Part shown: positions 39,235 through 51,843 of the stretch, one piece after another | Layout: every line of letters begins with the position of its first letter | Numbering within the stretch: position 1 is the stretch's first letter | NCBI RefSeq assembly: GCF_000759955.1 | Contig: NZ_JNAL01000015.1 | Location: 1 to 64,000 of the forward strand | From: Prochlorococcus marinus str. MIT 9201 | Lineage (GTDB): Bacteria > Cyanobacteriota > Cyanobacteriia > PCC-6307 > Cyanobiaceae | Direction: 5' to 3' | Length of the DNA: 64,000 bases | Translations under genes and position numbers: made by a program | Notes under the pieces: generated by a model | Databases searched by the model: none | What the model was told of the DNA's origin: nothing | Seen by the model: only the letters and a program-made list of their open reading frames with translations

Positions 39235-40275
39235 ATGTTTGGGTTAATAGGCCACTCAACCAGTTTTGAAGATGCAAAAAGAAAAGCTTCGATGCTAGGC
39301 TTTGATCATATTGCTGATGGAGACTTGGATGTTTGGTGTACAGCTCCTCCTCAGTTGGTTGAAAATGTAGAAGTTAAGAGTGCTACTGGAATATCTATTG
39401 AAGGTTCTTATATAGATTCGTGCTTTGTCCCTGAAATGCTTTCTAGGTTTAAAACGGCAAGAAGAAAAGTATTAAATGCTATGGAACTAGCTCAGAAAAA
39501 AGGAATTAATATTACAGCTTTAGGGGGATTTACTTCTATTATTTTTGAGAATTTTAATCTTCTTCAGCATAAACAAATCAGAAATACTTCATTAGAATGG
39601 GAAAGATTTACTACTGGCAATACTCATACCGCCTGGGTAATTTGTAGACAACTGGAAATAAATGCACCTCGCATTGGGATAGACCTTAAAAAAGCAACTG
39701 TTGCTGTAATTGGTGCTACAGGGGACATAGGAAGTGCTGTTTGTAGATGGCTTATAAATAAAACCGGCATTTCTGAACTTCTTATGGTCGCAAGACAACA
39801 AGAACCACTAGCTTTATTACAAAAAGAATTAGATGGTGGCACCATAACAACTTTAGATGAGGCATTACCTCAAGCGGATATTGTTGTATGGGTTGCAAGT
39901 ATGCCCAAAACTATTGAGATTGATACTAATAACTTAAAAAAACCATGTTTAATGATTGATGGTGGATACCCCAAAAATCTTGATGAGAAATTTCAGGGCG
40001 AAAATATTCATGTTTTAAAAGGGGGTATAGTAGAGTTTTTCAACGATATTGGTTGGAATATGATGGAACTTGCAGAAATGCAAAACCCACAGAGAGAGAT
40101 GTTTGCTTGCTTTGCAGAAGCTATGATTTTAGAATTTGAGAAGTGTCATACCAACTTTAGTTGGGGAAGAAATAACATTTCTCTTGAAAAGATGGAATTT
40201 ATTGGAGCAGCTTCTTTAAAACATGGCTTTTCTGCGATTGGACTTGATAAGTACCCTAAAGTATTAACTGTCTAA
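39235..40275 (+). CDS. aar: Long-chain acyl-ACP reductase (aldehyde-forming)
   Basis: A 346-residue NAD(P)H-dependent enzyme reducing acyl-ACP to fatty aldehyde, the substrate for ADO upstream. The Rossmann motif GATGDIGS begins near residue 160. The N-terminal half has the family phrases [13 protein letters not shown] and a catalytic-type cysteine lies at the C-terminal part ([11 protein letters not shown]). It is followed by accA after 3 bp, tying alkane synthesis to fatty acid initiation. Confidence 0.97.
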   Translation: MFGLIGHSTSFEDAKRKASMLGFDHIADGDLDVWCTAPPQLVENVEVKSATGISIEGSYIDSCFVPEMLSRFKTARRKVLNAMELAQKKGINITALGGFTSIIFENFNLLQHKQIRNTSLEWERFTTGNTHTAWVICRQLEINAPRIGIDLKKATVAVIGATGDIGSAVCRWLINKTGISELLMVARQQEPLALLQKELDGGTITTLDEALPQADIVVWVASMPKTIEIDTNNLKKPCLMIDGGYPKNLDEKFQGENIHVLKGGIVEFFNDIGWNMMELAEMQNPQREMFACFAEAMILEFEKCHTNFSWGRNNISLEKMEFIGAASLKHGFSAIGLDKYPKVLTV

Positions 40276-40278
40276 ATT

Positions 40279-41286
40279 ATGGCTAAACGCTACCTCCTTG
40301 ACTTTGAAAAGCCTCTTGTTGAACTTGAGAAGCAGATAGAGCAAATTAAAGAATTAGCTCGAGACTCAGAGGTAGATGTTAGTCAACAGCTTTTGCAGCT
40401 TGAAACCTTAGCTGCTAGGAGAAGAGAAGAAATATTTAAATCCCTCACCCCTGCTCAAAAGATACAGGTAGCTAGACATCCTCAAAGACCAAGTACTTTG
40501 GACTTTGTTCAAATGTTTTGTGATGACTGGATCGAATTACATGGAGATAGAAATGGTGGCGATGATATGGCCCTAATTGGGGGGATAGGTTCGATAAATA
40601 ATAGGCCAGTGTTGATGTTAGGGCATCAGAAAGGAAGGGACACAAAAGAAAATGTAGTAAGAAACTTTGGGATGGCGAAACCAGGAGGTTACAGAAAAGC
40701 TCTTAGATTAATGCAGCATGCAAATAGATTCTCTTTGCCAATTCTTACATTTATTGATACTCCTGGAGCTTATGCTGGTTTAAAAGCTGAAGAACAGGGT
40801 CAAGGGGAAGCGATTGCAAGAAACCTTAGAGAGATGTTTGGATTGAAAGTCCCAATTGTGGCTACTGTCATTGGAGAAGGAGGTTCAGGAGGTGCACTTG
40901 GAATAGGTGTTGCCGATAGGTTACTAATGTTTGAACATAGTGTTTATACAGTTGCTAGTCCGGAAGCATGTGCATCAATTTTGTGGAGAGATGCTGCGAA
41001 GGCACCAGAGGCTGCATCAGCACTTAAAATTACAGGAAAGGATTTACTTAAATTGGGGATAATTGATGAGGTATTACCTGAACCTTCTGGGGGCAATAAC
41101 TGGGCTCCTTTAGATGCTGGCAATACATTAAAAGAGGCTATTGAAAAACACCTTAACGCGTTACTGCAAATGCCTGAAGAAGAATTAATTGAGGAAAGAT
41201 ACAAAAAATTTAGGGTTTTAGGAAAATTTATCGAAGCAAATAATATTGAAGAGATTTATAGTGAAATCCCCCAAAAAACTGAATAA
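40279..41286 (+). CDS. accA: Acetyl-CoA carboxylase carboxyltransferase subunit alpha
   Basis: A 335-residue subunit that, with AccD, transfers carboxyl from biotin to acetyl-CoA. The N-terminal helical part (about 1-80) is followed by the crotonase-type core with [20 protein letters not shown] and [12 protein letters not shown]. It starts 3 bp after aar, so the two are probably one operon, and is followed by a short-chain dehydrogenase gene 1 bp later. Confidence 0.98.
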   Translation: MAKRYLLDFEKPLVELEKQIEQIKELARDSEVDVSQQLLQLETLAARRREEIFKSLTPAQKIQVARHPQRPSTLDFVQMFCDDWIELHGDRNGGDDMALIGGIGSINNRPVLMLGHQKGRDTKENVVRNFGMAKPGGYRKALRLMQHANRFSLPILTFIDTPGAYAGLKAEEQGQGEAIARNLREMFGLKVPIVATVIGEGGSGGALGIGVADRLLMFEHSVYTVASPEACASILWRDAAKAPEAASALKITGKDLLKLGIIDEVLPEPSGGNNWAPLDAGNTLKEAIEKHLNALLQMPEEELIEERYKKFRVLGKFIEANNIEEIYSEIPQKTE

Positions 41287-41287
41287 A

Positions 41288-41995
41288 TTGAAACTAGCTT
41301 TTATAACAGGTGCTACTAAAGGTATTGGCAGATCTACTGCAATTACTTTTGCTAATGCTGGCTGGGATCTAATTTTACTCTCCAGGAATATGGATTTAAT
41401 GGAGAAACTTAAGAGAGAACTGTTGACTACCAAATCAAAAATTAACCTTGTTAAATGCGATTTATCTAATCCTTTAGAGATAGAGCATTGTGTTAAAGAA
41501 GCAATTGAGAAGTATGGGTGCCCCTCAGTTGTGATAAATAATGCCGGTTGCGCATTTAATGGACCCTTAGTTGAAATGGACTTGGGCCAATGGGACCAAA
41601 TTTTGCAAATAAACCTCACAAGTGTTTTCCAAATTTGTAGCTCAATTGTTCCTCAAATGAGAAAAAATGGTGGATTAGTAATTAACGTTAGCAGCCATGC
41701 TTCTTATAATGCTTTCCCCCAATGGGGAGCATATTGCATTTCAAAGTCTGCACTAGCAATGTTTACTAAATGTTTGAGGGAAGAAGAAAGATCTAATTCA
41801 ATCAGAGCCTGCACGATAACTTTAGGTTCAGTTGATACTCCCCTTTGGGATTCAGAATCTATTAATGCTGATTTTGATAGAAATTCTATGCTCTCCTCAA
41901 GTGAAGTATCAGAAACTATTCTTTATATGGCTCAAAAACCTGAATCACAACTGATTGAAGATTTAACTTTGATGCCTTCTAGAGGGGCTTTTTAA
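41288..41995 (+). CDS. Short-chain dehydrogenase/reductase (SDR)
   Basis: A 235-residue classical SDR with FITGATKGIGRS (about 4-15), the NNAG motif near 83, and the catalytic Ser plus YxxxK (YCISK) near 150. The preferred start is TTG at 41288, just after the accA stop. A TTG 42 bases upstream would overlap accA and add a non-homologous tail. The sequence does not show whether it is FabG-like or a specialised reductase, but its place after aar and accA suggests lipid metabolism. Confidence 0.88.
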   Translation: MKLAFITGATKGIGRSTAITFANAGWDLILLSRNMDLMEKLKRELLTTKSKINLVKCDLSNPLEIEHCVKEAIEKYGCPSVVINNAGCAFNGPLVEMDLGQWDQILQINLTSVFQICSSIVPQMRKNGGLVINVSSHASYNAFPQWGAYCISKSALAMFTKCLREEERSNSIRACTITLGSVDTPLWDSESINADFDRNSMLSSSEVSETILYMAQKPESQLIEDLTLMPSRGAF

Positions 41996-42137
41996 TTTTT
42001 TAAATTTATTCAGGAGTGAATTTTCAAGCTTTTCTTCTCTCTAATGAACATTAGTATGTGATATAGTGTATAGGCAAAATAGCACTTGAAAATATAAAGT
42101 AATTAAGTTTGCAGATTATTTCTCTGATAACAATTCT

Positions 42138-42884
42138 ATGACTTCTACATTACCCAACGATAATATTAAGAAGACTTTTGGTGATCAAATTAGTAATAAA
42201 CTCATCTCTGAAATAATAAGAGATAGAATAAAGTTAAATAAGAAAAGATTTCATGCTAATGATAATATTTCTGATTTTATAAATCCAGGTGAACTAGAAA
42301 TTCTTCAAAGAGAGGTAGCGGAGAAAGTAAAAGATTTACTTAAATCACTAGTTATTGATATTGATAACGACCATAACTCCCAGGAGACTGCTCAGAGGGT
42401 TGCAAAAATGTATTTGCAAGAAGTATTTAAAGGAAGATATCACAAAAGACCAAATGTTACCGATTTTCCTAATGCAAAGAAATTAGATGAAATATATACT
42501 CTTGGGCCCATAAGTGTTCGTTCAGCTTGCTCTCATCATATGGTCCCAATCATTGGTGATTGCTGGATTGGAATTAAGCCTGGAAACAAGGTAATAGGAA
42601 TCTCTAAGTTTGCAAGAGTAGCTGATTGGGTCTTTTCTAGGCCTCATATACAGGAGGAGGCTGTAATGATTCTTGCAGATGAAATAGAGAAATTATGCGA
42701 ACCAAAAGGTCTTGCAATTTTAGTTAAAGCTAAGCACTATTGTATGTGCTGGAGAGGGGTTAAAGAGCCTAATACCAGTATGATAAATTCCATAGTAAGA
42801 GGAGATTTCAGACATGATACTAGCCTCAAACAGGAATTCTTTGAATTAGTTAAACAGCAGCCTAATGGATTGTCTTGTTATTGA
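42138..42884 (+). CDS. folE: GTP cyclohydrolase I
   Basis: A 248-residue enzyme opening GTP to dihydroneopterin triphosphate for folate and other pterins. The zinc and catalytic residues are visible in SVRSACSHHMVPIIGDCWIG-type core positions (Cys-His-His, about 131-134), KFARVAD, and the C-terminal KHYCMCWRG cysteine motif. The N-terminal 60 residues are variable. A TATAGT -10-like hexamer lies in the 142-bp gap upstream. The product could feed the pterin dehydratase at 892. Confidence 0.97.
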   Translation: MTSTLPNDNIKKTFGDQISNKLISEIIRDRIKLNKKRFHANDNISDFINPGELEILQREVAEKVKDLLKSLVIDIDNDHNSQETAQRVAKMYLQEVFKGRYHKRPNVTDFPNAKKLDEIYTLGPISVRSACSHHMVPIIGDCWIGIKPGNKVIGISKFARVADWVFSRPHIQEEAVMILADEIEKLCEPKGLAILVKAKHYCMCWRGVKEPNTSMINSIVRGDFRHDTSLKQEFFELVKQQPNGLSCY

Positions 42885-42920
42885 AGCTTATTGAACGTAA
42901 ATTCCTTTAGTAAGTAGCTT

Positions 42921-43589
42921 TTAATTTTTGATTTTATATATAAGATCTTTTGTTGCGTCAAGATTTTTTTTACCAGGATAAATTTCAATACTACTGGAAA
43001 TATCTAAACCATCAGGTCTTATATCACTTAAAATTTCATCAATCCATTTAATTGATATCCCACCTGCTAACCACCAAGGTTTGCTAAATTGTAAATTCTT
43101 TAGATAAGTAGATTTGATTTTTTTCCCTGAGCCTCCATAAGTTTTTTCATTCCAAGAATCAAGTAGTATCGCATCAACAAAATCCTCATAAGGTTTAATT
43201 TTATCTATATCCTTTTCCGTTTTTATCCTGAAAGCCTTCCATAGGCCAATATTGGGAATTTTTTCCCTTATTTTTTTGCAGTAATCAATATCTTCATCTC
43301 CATGTAATTGAATGATAGTTTCACTTGGGTTTCCTAAGAAATTTTTAATAATTAAGTCTATTGGACAATTTTGTACAACTGATACCCTCTCGATTTTTGG
43401 ATAAAAATTTTCCAGGGTTTTAAATATTTTTTTCTTAATTTCAGCTGATACATACCTTGGAGACTCTTCAACCGAAATAATGCCAATAGCATTTGCTCCT
43501 AATTTAGCGACTTGAAGAGCTTGTTCTTCAGAAGTTAGGCCACAAATTTTAACTAAAGGATTAGCCTTGGGCATATCATTATCCTGCAT
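42921..43589 (-). CDS. trpF: Phosphoribosylanthranilate isomerase
   Basis: A 222-residue TIM-barrel isomerase in tryptophan synthesis. Family motifs are the N-terminal VKICGLTSEEQAL with catalytic cysteine, IQLHGDED near the middle, ILLDSW and the late WLAGGIS. A start at the ATG five codons downstream (43574) would also be acceptable. It is convergent with folE and divergent from the M50 protease, with 40 bp between starts. Confidence 0.95.
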   Translation of the reverse strand: MQDNDMPKANPLVKICGLTSEEQALQVAKLGANAIGIISVEESPRYVSAEIKKKIFKTLENFYPKIERVSVVQNCPIDLIIKNFLGNPSETIIQLHGDEDIDYCKKIREKIPNIGLWKAFRIKTEKDIDKIKPYEDFVDAILLDSWNEKTYGGSGKKIKSTYLKNLQFSKPWWLAGGISIKWIDEILSDIRPDGLDISSSIEIYPGKKNLDATKDLIYKIKN

Positions 43590-43629
43590 GTAAGATTAAT
43601 ATTATTGCTCAATATAGCGGAGATTATTT

Positions 43630-44853
43630 TTGAGAAGTTGGCAAATTTTTAAAATATGGGGAATTCCCTTTAAAGTTCATCCTTATTGGTTTGTTATTCT
43701 CTTTTTATTCTCATGGAGCATAAGTAATCAGGTCAATTTATCTTCTGGCGATATCTTCAATAATAAAGAAGCTTGGATTATAGGGTTTTTAACTTCTTTT
43801 TTCTTATTATCTTCAATTATTTTTCATGAGGTTTTTCATACTTTTGTTTCACTTAATCAGGGTGTAAAAATAAAAAAAATTACCTTTTATTTTTTAGGAG
43901 CAATTTTACAAATAGATAAATATTGTCAAACTGCTTTAGGTAATATAAAAATTGCAATTGTTAGACCTCTTTTATGTTTCGCTACAGCATCTATCCTGCT
44001 TTTAATTAGTAATAACAGTCCATCTCAAGAACAAATAGCAGTTAATGTAATTTCAAGAGTAGGTGTATTTAATTTATTCTTGGGCTTCTTAAATTTGATT
44101 CCAATTGGTTCTTTAGATGGGGGGAATTTATTAAAAAGTATTATTTGGCATTTTTCAGGTAGTAAAAATAAAGGGAGAAATTTTCTAAATAAAGTAAATT
44201 TATCTTTATCTTTTTTAGTTCTAATATTTGGGATAATTTGTTTATTTAGATTTAACTTTTATTATGGTTTTATTCTTTCTTTTTTAGGATTGTTCGGAGT
44301 TAATTCTTCAAAATCTGAAAGTCAATTTTTTAAAATTGAAAATATACTTAAATTTAGCAAAGTTTCTGAGATTAAATTAAAGCCGTTGAGGAAAATTGAA
44401 TATGATTCAAATTTCTCAGAATTTAATAAATTAATAAAAAATAAAAAAGATACCCTAGATAAATATTTTTTTGTTACTAATAATGGTAGATGGACTGGTT
44501 TTGTTGATGAAGATATTTTAAAAACTGTTTCTTTAAAAAAATGGGAAAGAAACTTTGTTGGAGACTTTAAGAAACCAATGGATAGTTTTATAAGTGTATC
44601 TTGTAACGATAAATTATGGAAAACTATAGAGAGACTAGAAGCAACAAGCGAAGGTTTTTTATTGGTTCTTAATGCTGCAGAAATACCTTTGGGGATAATA
44701 GATAGGTCAAAAATTGGAAACTTTGTATTGAATAAATTAGGGTTTAATTTGCCTTCAGAGATTGCTAACAAATTAAACTTTAAAAATCATTATCCCTTAG
44801 GAATTGAATTGCCAAGAATAATTAATTCAATGAAGCAGAGAGGAGACCTTTAA
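43630..44853 (+). CDS. Site-2-protease-like M50 metalloprotease with CBS domains
   Basis: A 407-residue membrane protease. The zinc motif HEVFH lies at residues 66-70 in a membrane segment, and the second motif reads LIPIGSLDGG near 155-164. About six membrane segments precede a C-terminal cytosolic region (about 240-380) with two CBS-like repeats, ending in a typical GIIDRS segment. The start is TTG at 43630. M50 proteases cleave membrane-embedded regulators, and CBS domains may sense adenine nucleotides. The target is unknown. Confidence 0.9.
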   Translation: MRSWQIFKIWGIPFKVHPYWFVILFLFSWSISNQVNLSSGDIFNNKEAWIIGFLTSFFLLSSIIFHEVFHTFVSLNQGVKIKKITFYFLGAILQIDKYCQTALGNIKIAIVRPLLCFATASILLLISNNSPSQEQIAVNVISRVGVFNLFLGFLNLIPIGSLDGGNLLKSIIWHFSGSKNKGRNFLNKVNLSLSFLVLIFGIICLFRFNFYYGFILSFLGLFGVNSSKSESQFFKIENILKFSKVSEIKLKPLRKIEYDSNFSEFNKLIKNKKDTLDKYFFVTNNGRWTGFVDEDILKTVSLKKWERNFVGDFKKPMDSFISVSCNDKLWKTIERLEATSEGFLLVLNAAEIPLGIIDRSKIGNFVLNKLGFNLPSEIANKLNFKNHYPLGIELPRIINSMKQRGDL

Positions 44854-44862
44854 ATATTAGTT

Positions 44863-45606
44863 TTATAAAAATTTTCTAATATTTTTATTATCTATCTCAA
44901 CATTTTTGAAATTTATATTTGAATTATTATTTAGGAATGAATTTCTTAAATGTTGAACTATTTCATCATTTGTTAGACCTAAATTTACTTTTGGTGGAGC
45001 TTCTTCTTTAAATAATTTGTACCACAAATCTTTTGAAGGATTTGTTTGAATCTCTCCATGTTGAAGGAATGCACCTTTTTTACGAAATTGGGCACTTCCT
45101 ATTCTCTTAAACCCATCTTGATCGACTAAATCAGAAACTAACGAAGTCCCAAAACAATTTGTTTTAATAAGTGATTTTCGTAAATTACCATATCCTAACT
45201 TTAGACCTAATTTCCCAAAACTTTTAATTAACCAATTATTAACCATCTGATAACTTAAGACTTTATAGTATGTTTTTTTAAATGTTAATGCATATGTTAT
45301 GCCTCCTGAATGCAAAACAGCTCCGCCTCCAGAGGGACGCCTAACAATATTAATTTCCCCATTTGATAATAAATCTTCCCAATGAATAGGAATTTCCTTT
45401 TGGTGATAACCAATTGAAAGCCAATCCCCAGTCCAATAGTAGAATCTTAATGTGAGAATTATTTCAGGATTCGAAATTGTCTGATCTAAAGAATTTAAGT
45501 CCAAAGCCATTTGATCAAATCCAGGTAAATTATTTGTCGAAAAGATTAAAGCCTGATTTTCTATTCCCAAAATTAACTTTGTAGATTTATTTATGATAAT
45601 TTTCAA
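44863..45606 (-). CDS. Lipoate-protein ligase A-family protein
   Basis: A 247-residue biotin/lipoate ligase-fold protein. The core reads [19 protein letters not shown] (about 90-108), and a lysine near [17 protein letters not shown] fits the lipoyl-AMP site. It would attach or transfer lipoate or octanoate to E2/H proteins of the glycine cleavage and pyruvate dehydrogenase complexes, although plain scavenging LplA and octanoyltransferase LipM types cannot be told apart by eye. The gene is convergent with the M50 protease and divergent from psaM. Confidence 0.88.
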   Translation of the reverse strand: MKIIINKSTKLILGIENQALIFSTNNLPGFDQMALDLNSLDQTISNPEIILTLRFYYWTGDWLSIGYHQKEIPIHWEDLLSNGEINIVRRPSGGGAVLHSGGITYALTFKKTYYKVLSYQMVNNWLIKSFGKLGLKLGYGNLRKSLIKTNCFGTSLVSDLVDQDGFKRIGSAQFRKKGAFLQHGEIQTNPSKDLWYKLFKEEAPPKVNLGLTNDEIVQHLRNSFLNNNSNINFKNVEIDNKNIRKFL

Positions 45607-45707
45607 TAATTTATTTCTTTAAATTTGTTAATTACGTAACATCATTTTGTAATAGTGTTTCAAATCTCCTCTTTTCGGTGGAGAATATAGAAAATAATTT
45701 TTTTACC

Positions 45708-45812
45708 ATGGAGCCAACACAAACAATAAATCTTATTGCATTAAGCCTCATAGTAGTTATGCATGCAGGAGTTCTAGCACTAAGACTAGGGATTAGTTTA
45801 GGTAGGAATTAA
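45708..45812 (+). CDS. psaM: Photosystem I reaction centre subunit XII (PsaM)
   Basis: A 34-codon gene reading [20 protein letters not shown], then [14 protein letters not shown]. It is a single membrane helix with the LxxRLGxxL-type C-terminus of PsaM, matching its 30-35 residue length. PsaM sits at the monomer interface of the cyanobacterial photosystem I trimer. The start follows a purine-poor leader. The upstream 100 bp hold a TAATAG -10-like hexamer (45650) and a TTACGTAA palindrome (45632-45639). It lies just upstream of the chlorophyll reductase genes. Confidence 0.82.
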   Translation: MEPTQTINLIALSLIVVMHAGVLALRLGISLGRN

Positions 45813-45887
45813 AATCTATTAGAAAATTTAAATTTATAAGGTAATAATATAATTAGACTGAATTGATTGATTCAGTAAAAATATCAA

Positions 45888-46244
45888 TTGCTAAATTTGT
45901 CAAATTCTTCTTCTAAAAATGCTAATTTTTACAAAAAACATCTTGGATCCGTATTTGTAAAAAGACAACAAAAACAGGATGATTTTGTATCTTTGATTTT
46001 TTTAATTATAAAAATATGCTTTTCCCTTTTAGCAATAATAAGTCTTTTCAAACTTGGTTATAGCTCCAAAGTAAGGTTGTCTAGATTAAGGGAAATTCAA
46101 GACTCATTTTCATACGAAAAATATAGATTTAATATTTTAACAAATAAGTTTGATGATTTATTTTCTTCTGAAGGCGAGCAAAGATTTATGAAGGATCAGG
46201 ATCAAATAATTTCTAGAGACATTATCAGAGTAATATGGCGTTGA
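45888..46244 (+). CDS. Unknown small single-pass membrane protein between psaM and por
   Basis: A 118-residue protein with a basic, Ser/Asn-rich N-terminal part, one membrane segment at about 36-56 (LIFLIIKICFSLLAIISLF) and a C-terminal helical part of about 60 charged residues. No ATG start lies in frame near the N-terminus, so TTG at 45888 or 45897 is used. I do not recognise a family. It stands 46 bp upstream of por on the same strand, and its product may be a membrane partner in pigment synthesis, which is inference from place only. Confidence 0.65.
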   Translation: MLNLSNSSSKNANFYKKHLGSVFVKRQQKQDDFVSLIFLIIKICFSLLAIISLFKLGYSSKVRLSRLREIQDSFSYEKYRFNILTNKFDDLFSSEGEQRFMKDQDQIISRDIIRVIWR

Positions 46245-46290
46245 CGAGGATGATCCAGAATCATTCTACTTTCATTTTTCTATTAACTTT

Positions 46291-47301
46291 TTGCTAGTGA
46301 GTAAGAACATTAAGGGTTTAGTCCTAATAACAGGCACAACTTCAGGAGTTGGATTAAATACTCTAAAACCTCTATTAAGATTTGGATGGGAAGTTATAGC
46401 TGTTAATCGATCAAATAAAAGAGCTATAAAAATAGCTGAGGAATTCTTGACAAAAGAGGAACTTATAAATGTTCACTTTATAGAAATAGATCTTTCTAAC
46501 TTGGATGATGTTAGAAAAGGGTGCGATGAAATATTACAACGATTTAAAAAACCAATAAATTCTCTTATTTGTAATGCAGCAGTTTATAAACCGAGACTAA
46601 AGAGACCTGAAAGGTCTGCTCAGGGGTTTGAAAACTCCATGGCAGTAAATCATTTTGGACATTTTCTGATGATAAACCTTCTTCTAGAAAATATTATATC
46701 TTCTGAAAGAGATATTATTTTAAATGGAAAATCTACTGTATTCAAGCCAAGAATTACAGTATTAGGCACTGTTACGGCTAATTATTCAGAACTTGGAGGA
46801 AGGATTCCTATACCTGCCCCAGCTGATTTGGGAGATTTATCTGGATTCAAAAAAGGTTTTTTATCTCCAATAAGTATGGCAAATGGAAAGAAATTTAAAC
46901 CTGGCAAGGCTTATAAAGATAGTAAGCTTTGCAATATGGTGACCGTTCAAGAATTATCGAAAAGATATCCTGCAGAGAAAATTATTGTTAATTCTCTATA
47001 TCCTGGATGTGTTGCTGATACAAAACTTTTTAGAGATACACCTTGGTTATTTAGATTCCTTTTCCCTATATTTCAAAAATTCATAACAAAAGGATATGTT
47101 TCACAAAGATTGGCAGGAGAAAGGGTCGCTCAAGTTGCCACTTATAAAGAATTTGCTAAACCATCAGTCCATTGGAGCTGGGGAAATCGTCAAAAAACTG
47201 GTAGAAGAGCTTTTTCTCAAAAGTTGTCAAAAAGAATAATTAATGCGAATATCTCTGAACAAACTTATGATTTAACAAGCCAATTGGTTGGATTAGATTA
47301 G
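46291..47301 (+). CDS. por: Light-dependent protochlorophyllide oxidoreductase
   Basis: A 336-residue SDR-type enzyme reducing protochlorophyllide to chlorophyllide in light. The NADPH motif TGTTSGVG (about 15-22), the NAAVYKPR segment and the catalytic YKDSK (about 210-214) are present, with the family's late Cys-containing SLYPGCVA. The TTG at 46291 is used, with GTG at 46297 an alternative. It converges on chlL, leaving 6 bp between stops, so light-dependent and dark systems sit side by side. Confidence 0.97.
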   Translation: MLVSKNIKGLVLITGTTSGVGLNTLKPLLRFGWEVIAVNRSNKRAIKIAEEFLTKEELINVHFIEIDLSNLDDVRKGCDEILQRFKKPINSLICNAAVYKPRLKRPERSAQGFENSMAVNHFGHFLMINLLLENIISSERDIILNGKSTVFKPRITVLGTVTANYSELGGRIPIPAPADLGDLSGFKKGFLSPISMANGKKFKPGKAYKDSKLCNMVTVQELSKRYPAEKIIVNSLYPGCVADTKLFRDTPWLFRFLFPIFQKFITKGYVSQRLAGERVAQVATYKEFAKPSVHWSWGNRQKTGRRAFSQKLSKRIINANISEQTYDLTSQLVGLD

Positions 47302-47307
47302 TTTAGA

Positions 47308-48195
<888 letters not shown>

Positions 48196-48384
48196 TTAAA
48201 GCTTAAAACACATTATTATTTATATTCTTGCAGCGTAAATACACATGAAATATGTTTCTAAAGAAATATGTATTTATTTGTATTAAAAGTGGAAAATATG
48301 TTCTTATAACTGAATTTTAAGTATTAAATATGTTTAATTATAAGTGAAAATACTCATGGCTTAATTGTAGTTTATTAGTAAAGA

Positions 48385-49956
48385 TTAACTGAAATATGCT
48401 TTAGCATCATATAGAGTCTCATCGCTTATCTCTGGAATTCCTCTCAAGATTGCGTATTTTTCAGTATTTGTTTTAACTTTACCTCTTACAAAAAATGGAA
48501 CTTTTGTTAATTCAGCTTTACCAGATTCAGTCCAGATAATTCCTTCTTTAATATTGTGTTCTTTTTTTTCATATGACTTTGAAAAGTCTTCTGTGCTTGT
48601 TGCAGTATGCCCTAAATGGCTTTGATGGCCATCAACGAACTCAAAGTCATGTTTAAACATATCAATAAGATGCTCTTCTAAGCCCATCATTAGGGGATGT
48701 ACCCAGTCATCAAAAATTACATTTGCTCCTTCCCATCCCATTTGAGGGCTGTATCTTGCAGGAACATCTTGAACATGCATTGGAGTACTAATTACTGAGC
48801 ATGGAATACCGAGTCTTTTTGCACTATGCCTCTCCATTTGAGTCCCTAAGACTAGTTCAGGGGAGGCTTTTTTCATGGCATCTTCTACTTCTAGATAATT
48901 GTTGGTTATCAGTGCTTCTACATTAAGATCTTTTGCAGTGGCTCTTACTTGCCTCGCCATCTCCCTACTGTATGTGCCAAGACCTACTACTTCAAAACCT
49001 AATTCCTCTTTGGCAATTTTTGCAGCCGCGATTGCATGTGTTCCATCTCCAAAAATAAAAACCCTTTTGCCAGTTAAATAATTAGAGTCAACTGATTTTG
49101 AGTACCAAGGAAGTTTTGACTTATGTTCTAATTCTTCTTTATTAGTCAAAGGGAGATCCAACTTATTATGAACTTCATTGATAAATTCAATTGTATTTTT
49201 TATTCCAATTGGAATAGTACTTGTATATTCCATTCCAAAGTTTCGTTTAAGCCATTCACATGATGCTTCAGCAATTTCTTGATAAAGACAAATATTTATT
49301 TCAGCATCAATTAATCTTTCAATATCTTCTGGACTAGAACCCAATGGAGCAACAACGTTTGTATCTATTCCTTGTTCTGAGAGTATTCGTTGGATTTCAA
49401 TAACATCATCCCTGCATCTAAATCCTAGTAATGAAGGCCCCAGTATATTGACTTTTGGTCTACGACCTAATTCCTTCCACCTTAGAGGACTTATTTTTTC
49501 TGAGGAACTTACTTTCTCTTTTAAAAGAGTTCTTGTTAATTGATAAAAAGTTTCTGAAGCCCCCCAATTTTCTTTCTTACTATAAGCAGGTAATTCAAGA
49601 TTAACAATTGGCATATCAAACCCCATTCCTTTTGCAAGAGCTCCAGGTTGGTCTTGGATAAGCTCTGCTGTACAACTCTCTCCAACTAAAAGAGTTTTTG
49701 GTTTAAATCGTTCTACAGCTTCCTTAATATTTTTCTTTACTAATTCAGCAGTATCGCCTCCGAGGTCTCTAGCCTGGAAAGTTGTATAAGTCACTGGAGG
49801 CCTTTGCCCCCTCCTCTCAATCATTGTAAAAAGAAGATCTGCATATGTATCTCCTTGAGGTGCATGAAGTACATAATGTATATCTTTCATTGAAGAAGCA
49901 ATTCTCATTGCACCAACATGTGGTGGTCCTTCATATGTCCAAAGAGTTAATTCCAT
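48385..49956 (-). CDS. chlB: Dark protochlorophyllide reductase subunit ChlB
   Basis: A 523-residue NifK-like subunit. The N-terminal [18 protein letters not shown] motif includes the aspartate/cysteine region contributing to the shared 4Fe-4S cluster, CTAEL lies near 95, and the C-terminus carries the light-independent-reductase small domain after residue 460. With ChlN it binds protochlorophyllide. It follows chlN by 6 bp. Confidence 0.98.
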   Translation of the reverse strand: MELTLWTYEGPPHVGAMRIASSMKDIHYVLHAPQGDTYADLLFTMIERRGQRPPVTYTTFQARDLGGDTAELVKKNIKEAVERFKPKTLLVGESCTAELIQDQPGALAKGMGFDMPIVNLELPAYSKKENWGASETFYQLTRTLLKEKVSSSEKISPLRWKELGRRPKVNILGPSLLGFRCRDDVIEIQRILSEQGIDTNVVAPLGSSPEDIERLIDAEINICLYQEIAEASCEWLKRNFGMEYTSTIPIGIKNTIEFINEVHNKLDLPLTNKEELEHKSKLPWYSKSVDSNYLTGKRVFIFGDGTHAIAAAKIAKEELGFEVVGLGTYSREMARQVRATAKDLNVEALITNNYLEVEDAMKKASPELVLGTQMERHSAKRLGIPCSVISTPMHVQDVPARYSPQMGWEGANVIFDDWVHPLMMGLEEHLIDMFKHDFEFVDGHQSHLGHTATSTEDFSKSYEKKEHNIKEGIIWTESGKAELTKVPFFVRGKVKTNTEKYAILRGIPEISDETLYDAKAYFS

Positions 49957-49962
49957 ATTCTT

Positions 49963-51237
<1,275 letters not shown>

Positions 51238-51377
51238 TTATTATTCAAGCTTGCATAAACTTTTTAATTAAAGAAAGTAATTAATAAGTTCTCTTACAAA
51301 ATGCACACATTTAAAATACTTATATGAATGTTTAAATACTTAAATGAGATTTATGAAAATAATTTTCAGGGCGCATT

Positions 51378-51746
51378 TTAATTTCTGTAGAAGGAATTTA
51401 CTTGACTTATTTTTGATATCTTCCACACATTTCTAGCTATTTTCGTTGCTAATAATCCTGCTCTTTCTAACTTAGATTTCCCTGGCTTTGCGCCAATTAA
51501 AGCTGTCACTTCTGAAGTGGTTAAAGGTGCTCCAGTATTTATAGCTAATTGCGTTAACTCTAATCTATCTCTAAGGTTCTTAAGATTTACCTTCTCAATT
51601 TTATCTTCTTCTAACCAACTAAAAGATGGGTCTTTCTGAGATAGTTTTTGCATCAAGCTTAGACTAACTAATCCAAGAGTTTGATCAGGAGTTAATTCTT
51701 TTTCAAGACTAGAAACATTTGGTTCTTTTTTTTGAGAAGTTCCCAT
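51378..51746 (-). CDS. Unknown protein between chlN and csoS1D
   Basis: A 122-residue soluble protein. The N-terminal third is disordered and charged. Residues 55-115 form a predicted helical domain with a winged-helix-like pattern (LRDRLELTQLAI, then LTTSEVTALIGAKPG, then a basic segment) and could bind DNA, but this is pattern reading only. No named family is recognised. It is divergent from csoS1D with 97 bp between starts, so both may share a control region. Confidence 0.65.
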   Translation of the reverse strand: MGTSQKKEPNVSSLEKELTPDQTLGLVSLSLMQKLSQKDPSFSWLEEDKIEKVNLKNLRDRLELTQLAINTGAPLTTSEVTALIGAKPGKSKLERAGLLATKIARNVWKISKISQVNSFYRN

Positions 51747-51843
51747 AAAAATGCATATCTTTTACTTGAAGTTATCGTTTTGTGGAAAGCATGCAAGTAA
51801 ATTTAATAGAAAAAATGAACCATTATCCGTTATAGTCTCCTGA

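Noticed and set aside
41246-41287. Earlier TTG start for the SDR gene
   Set aside because: It would overlap accA and add a tail ahead of the Rossmann motif; TTG at 41288 gives the normal N-terminus.
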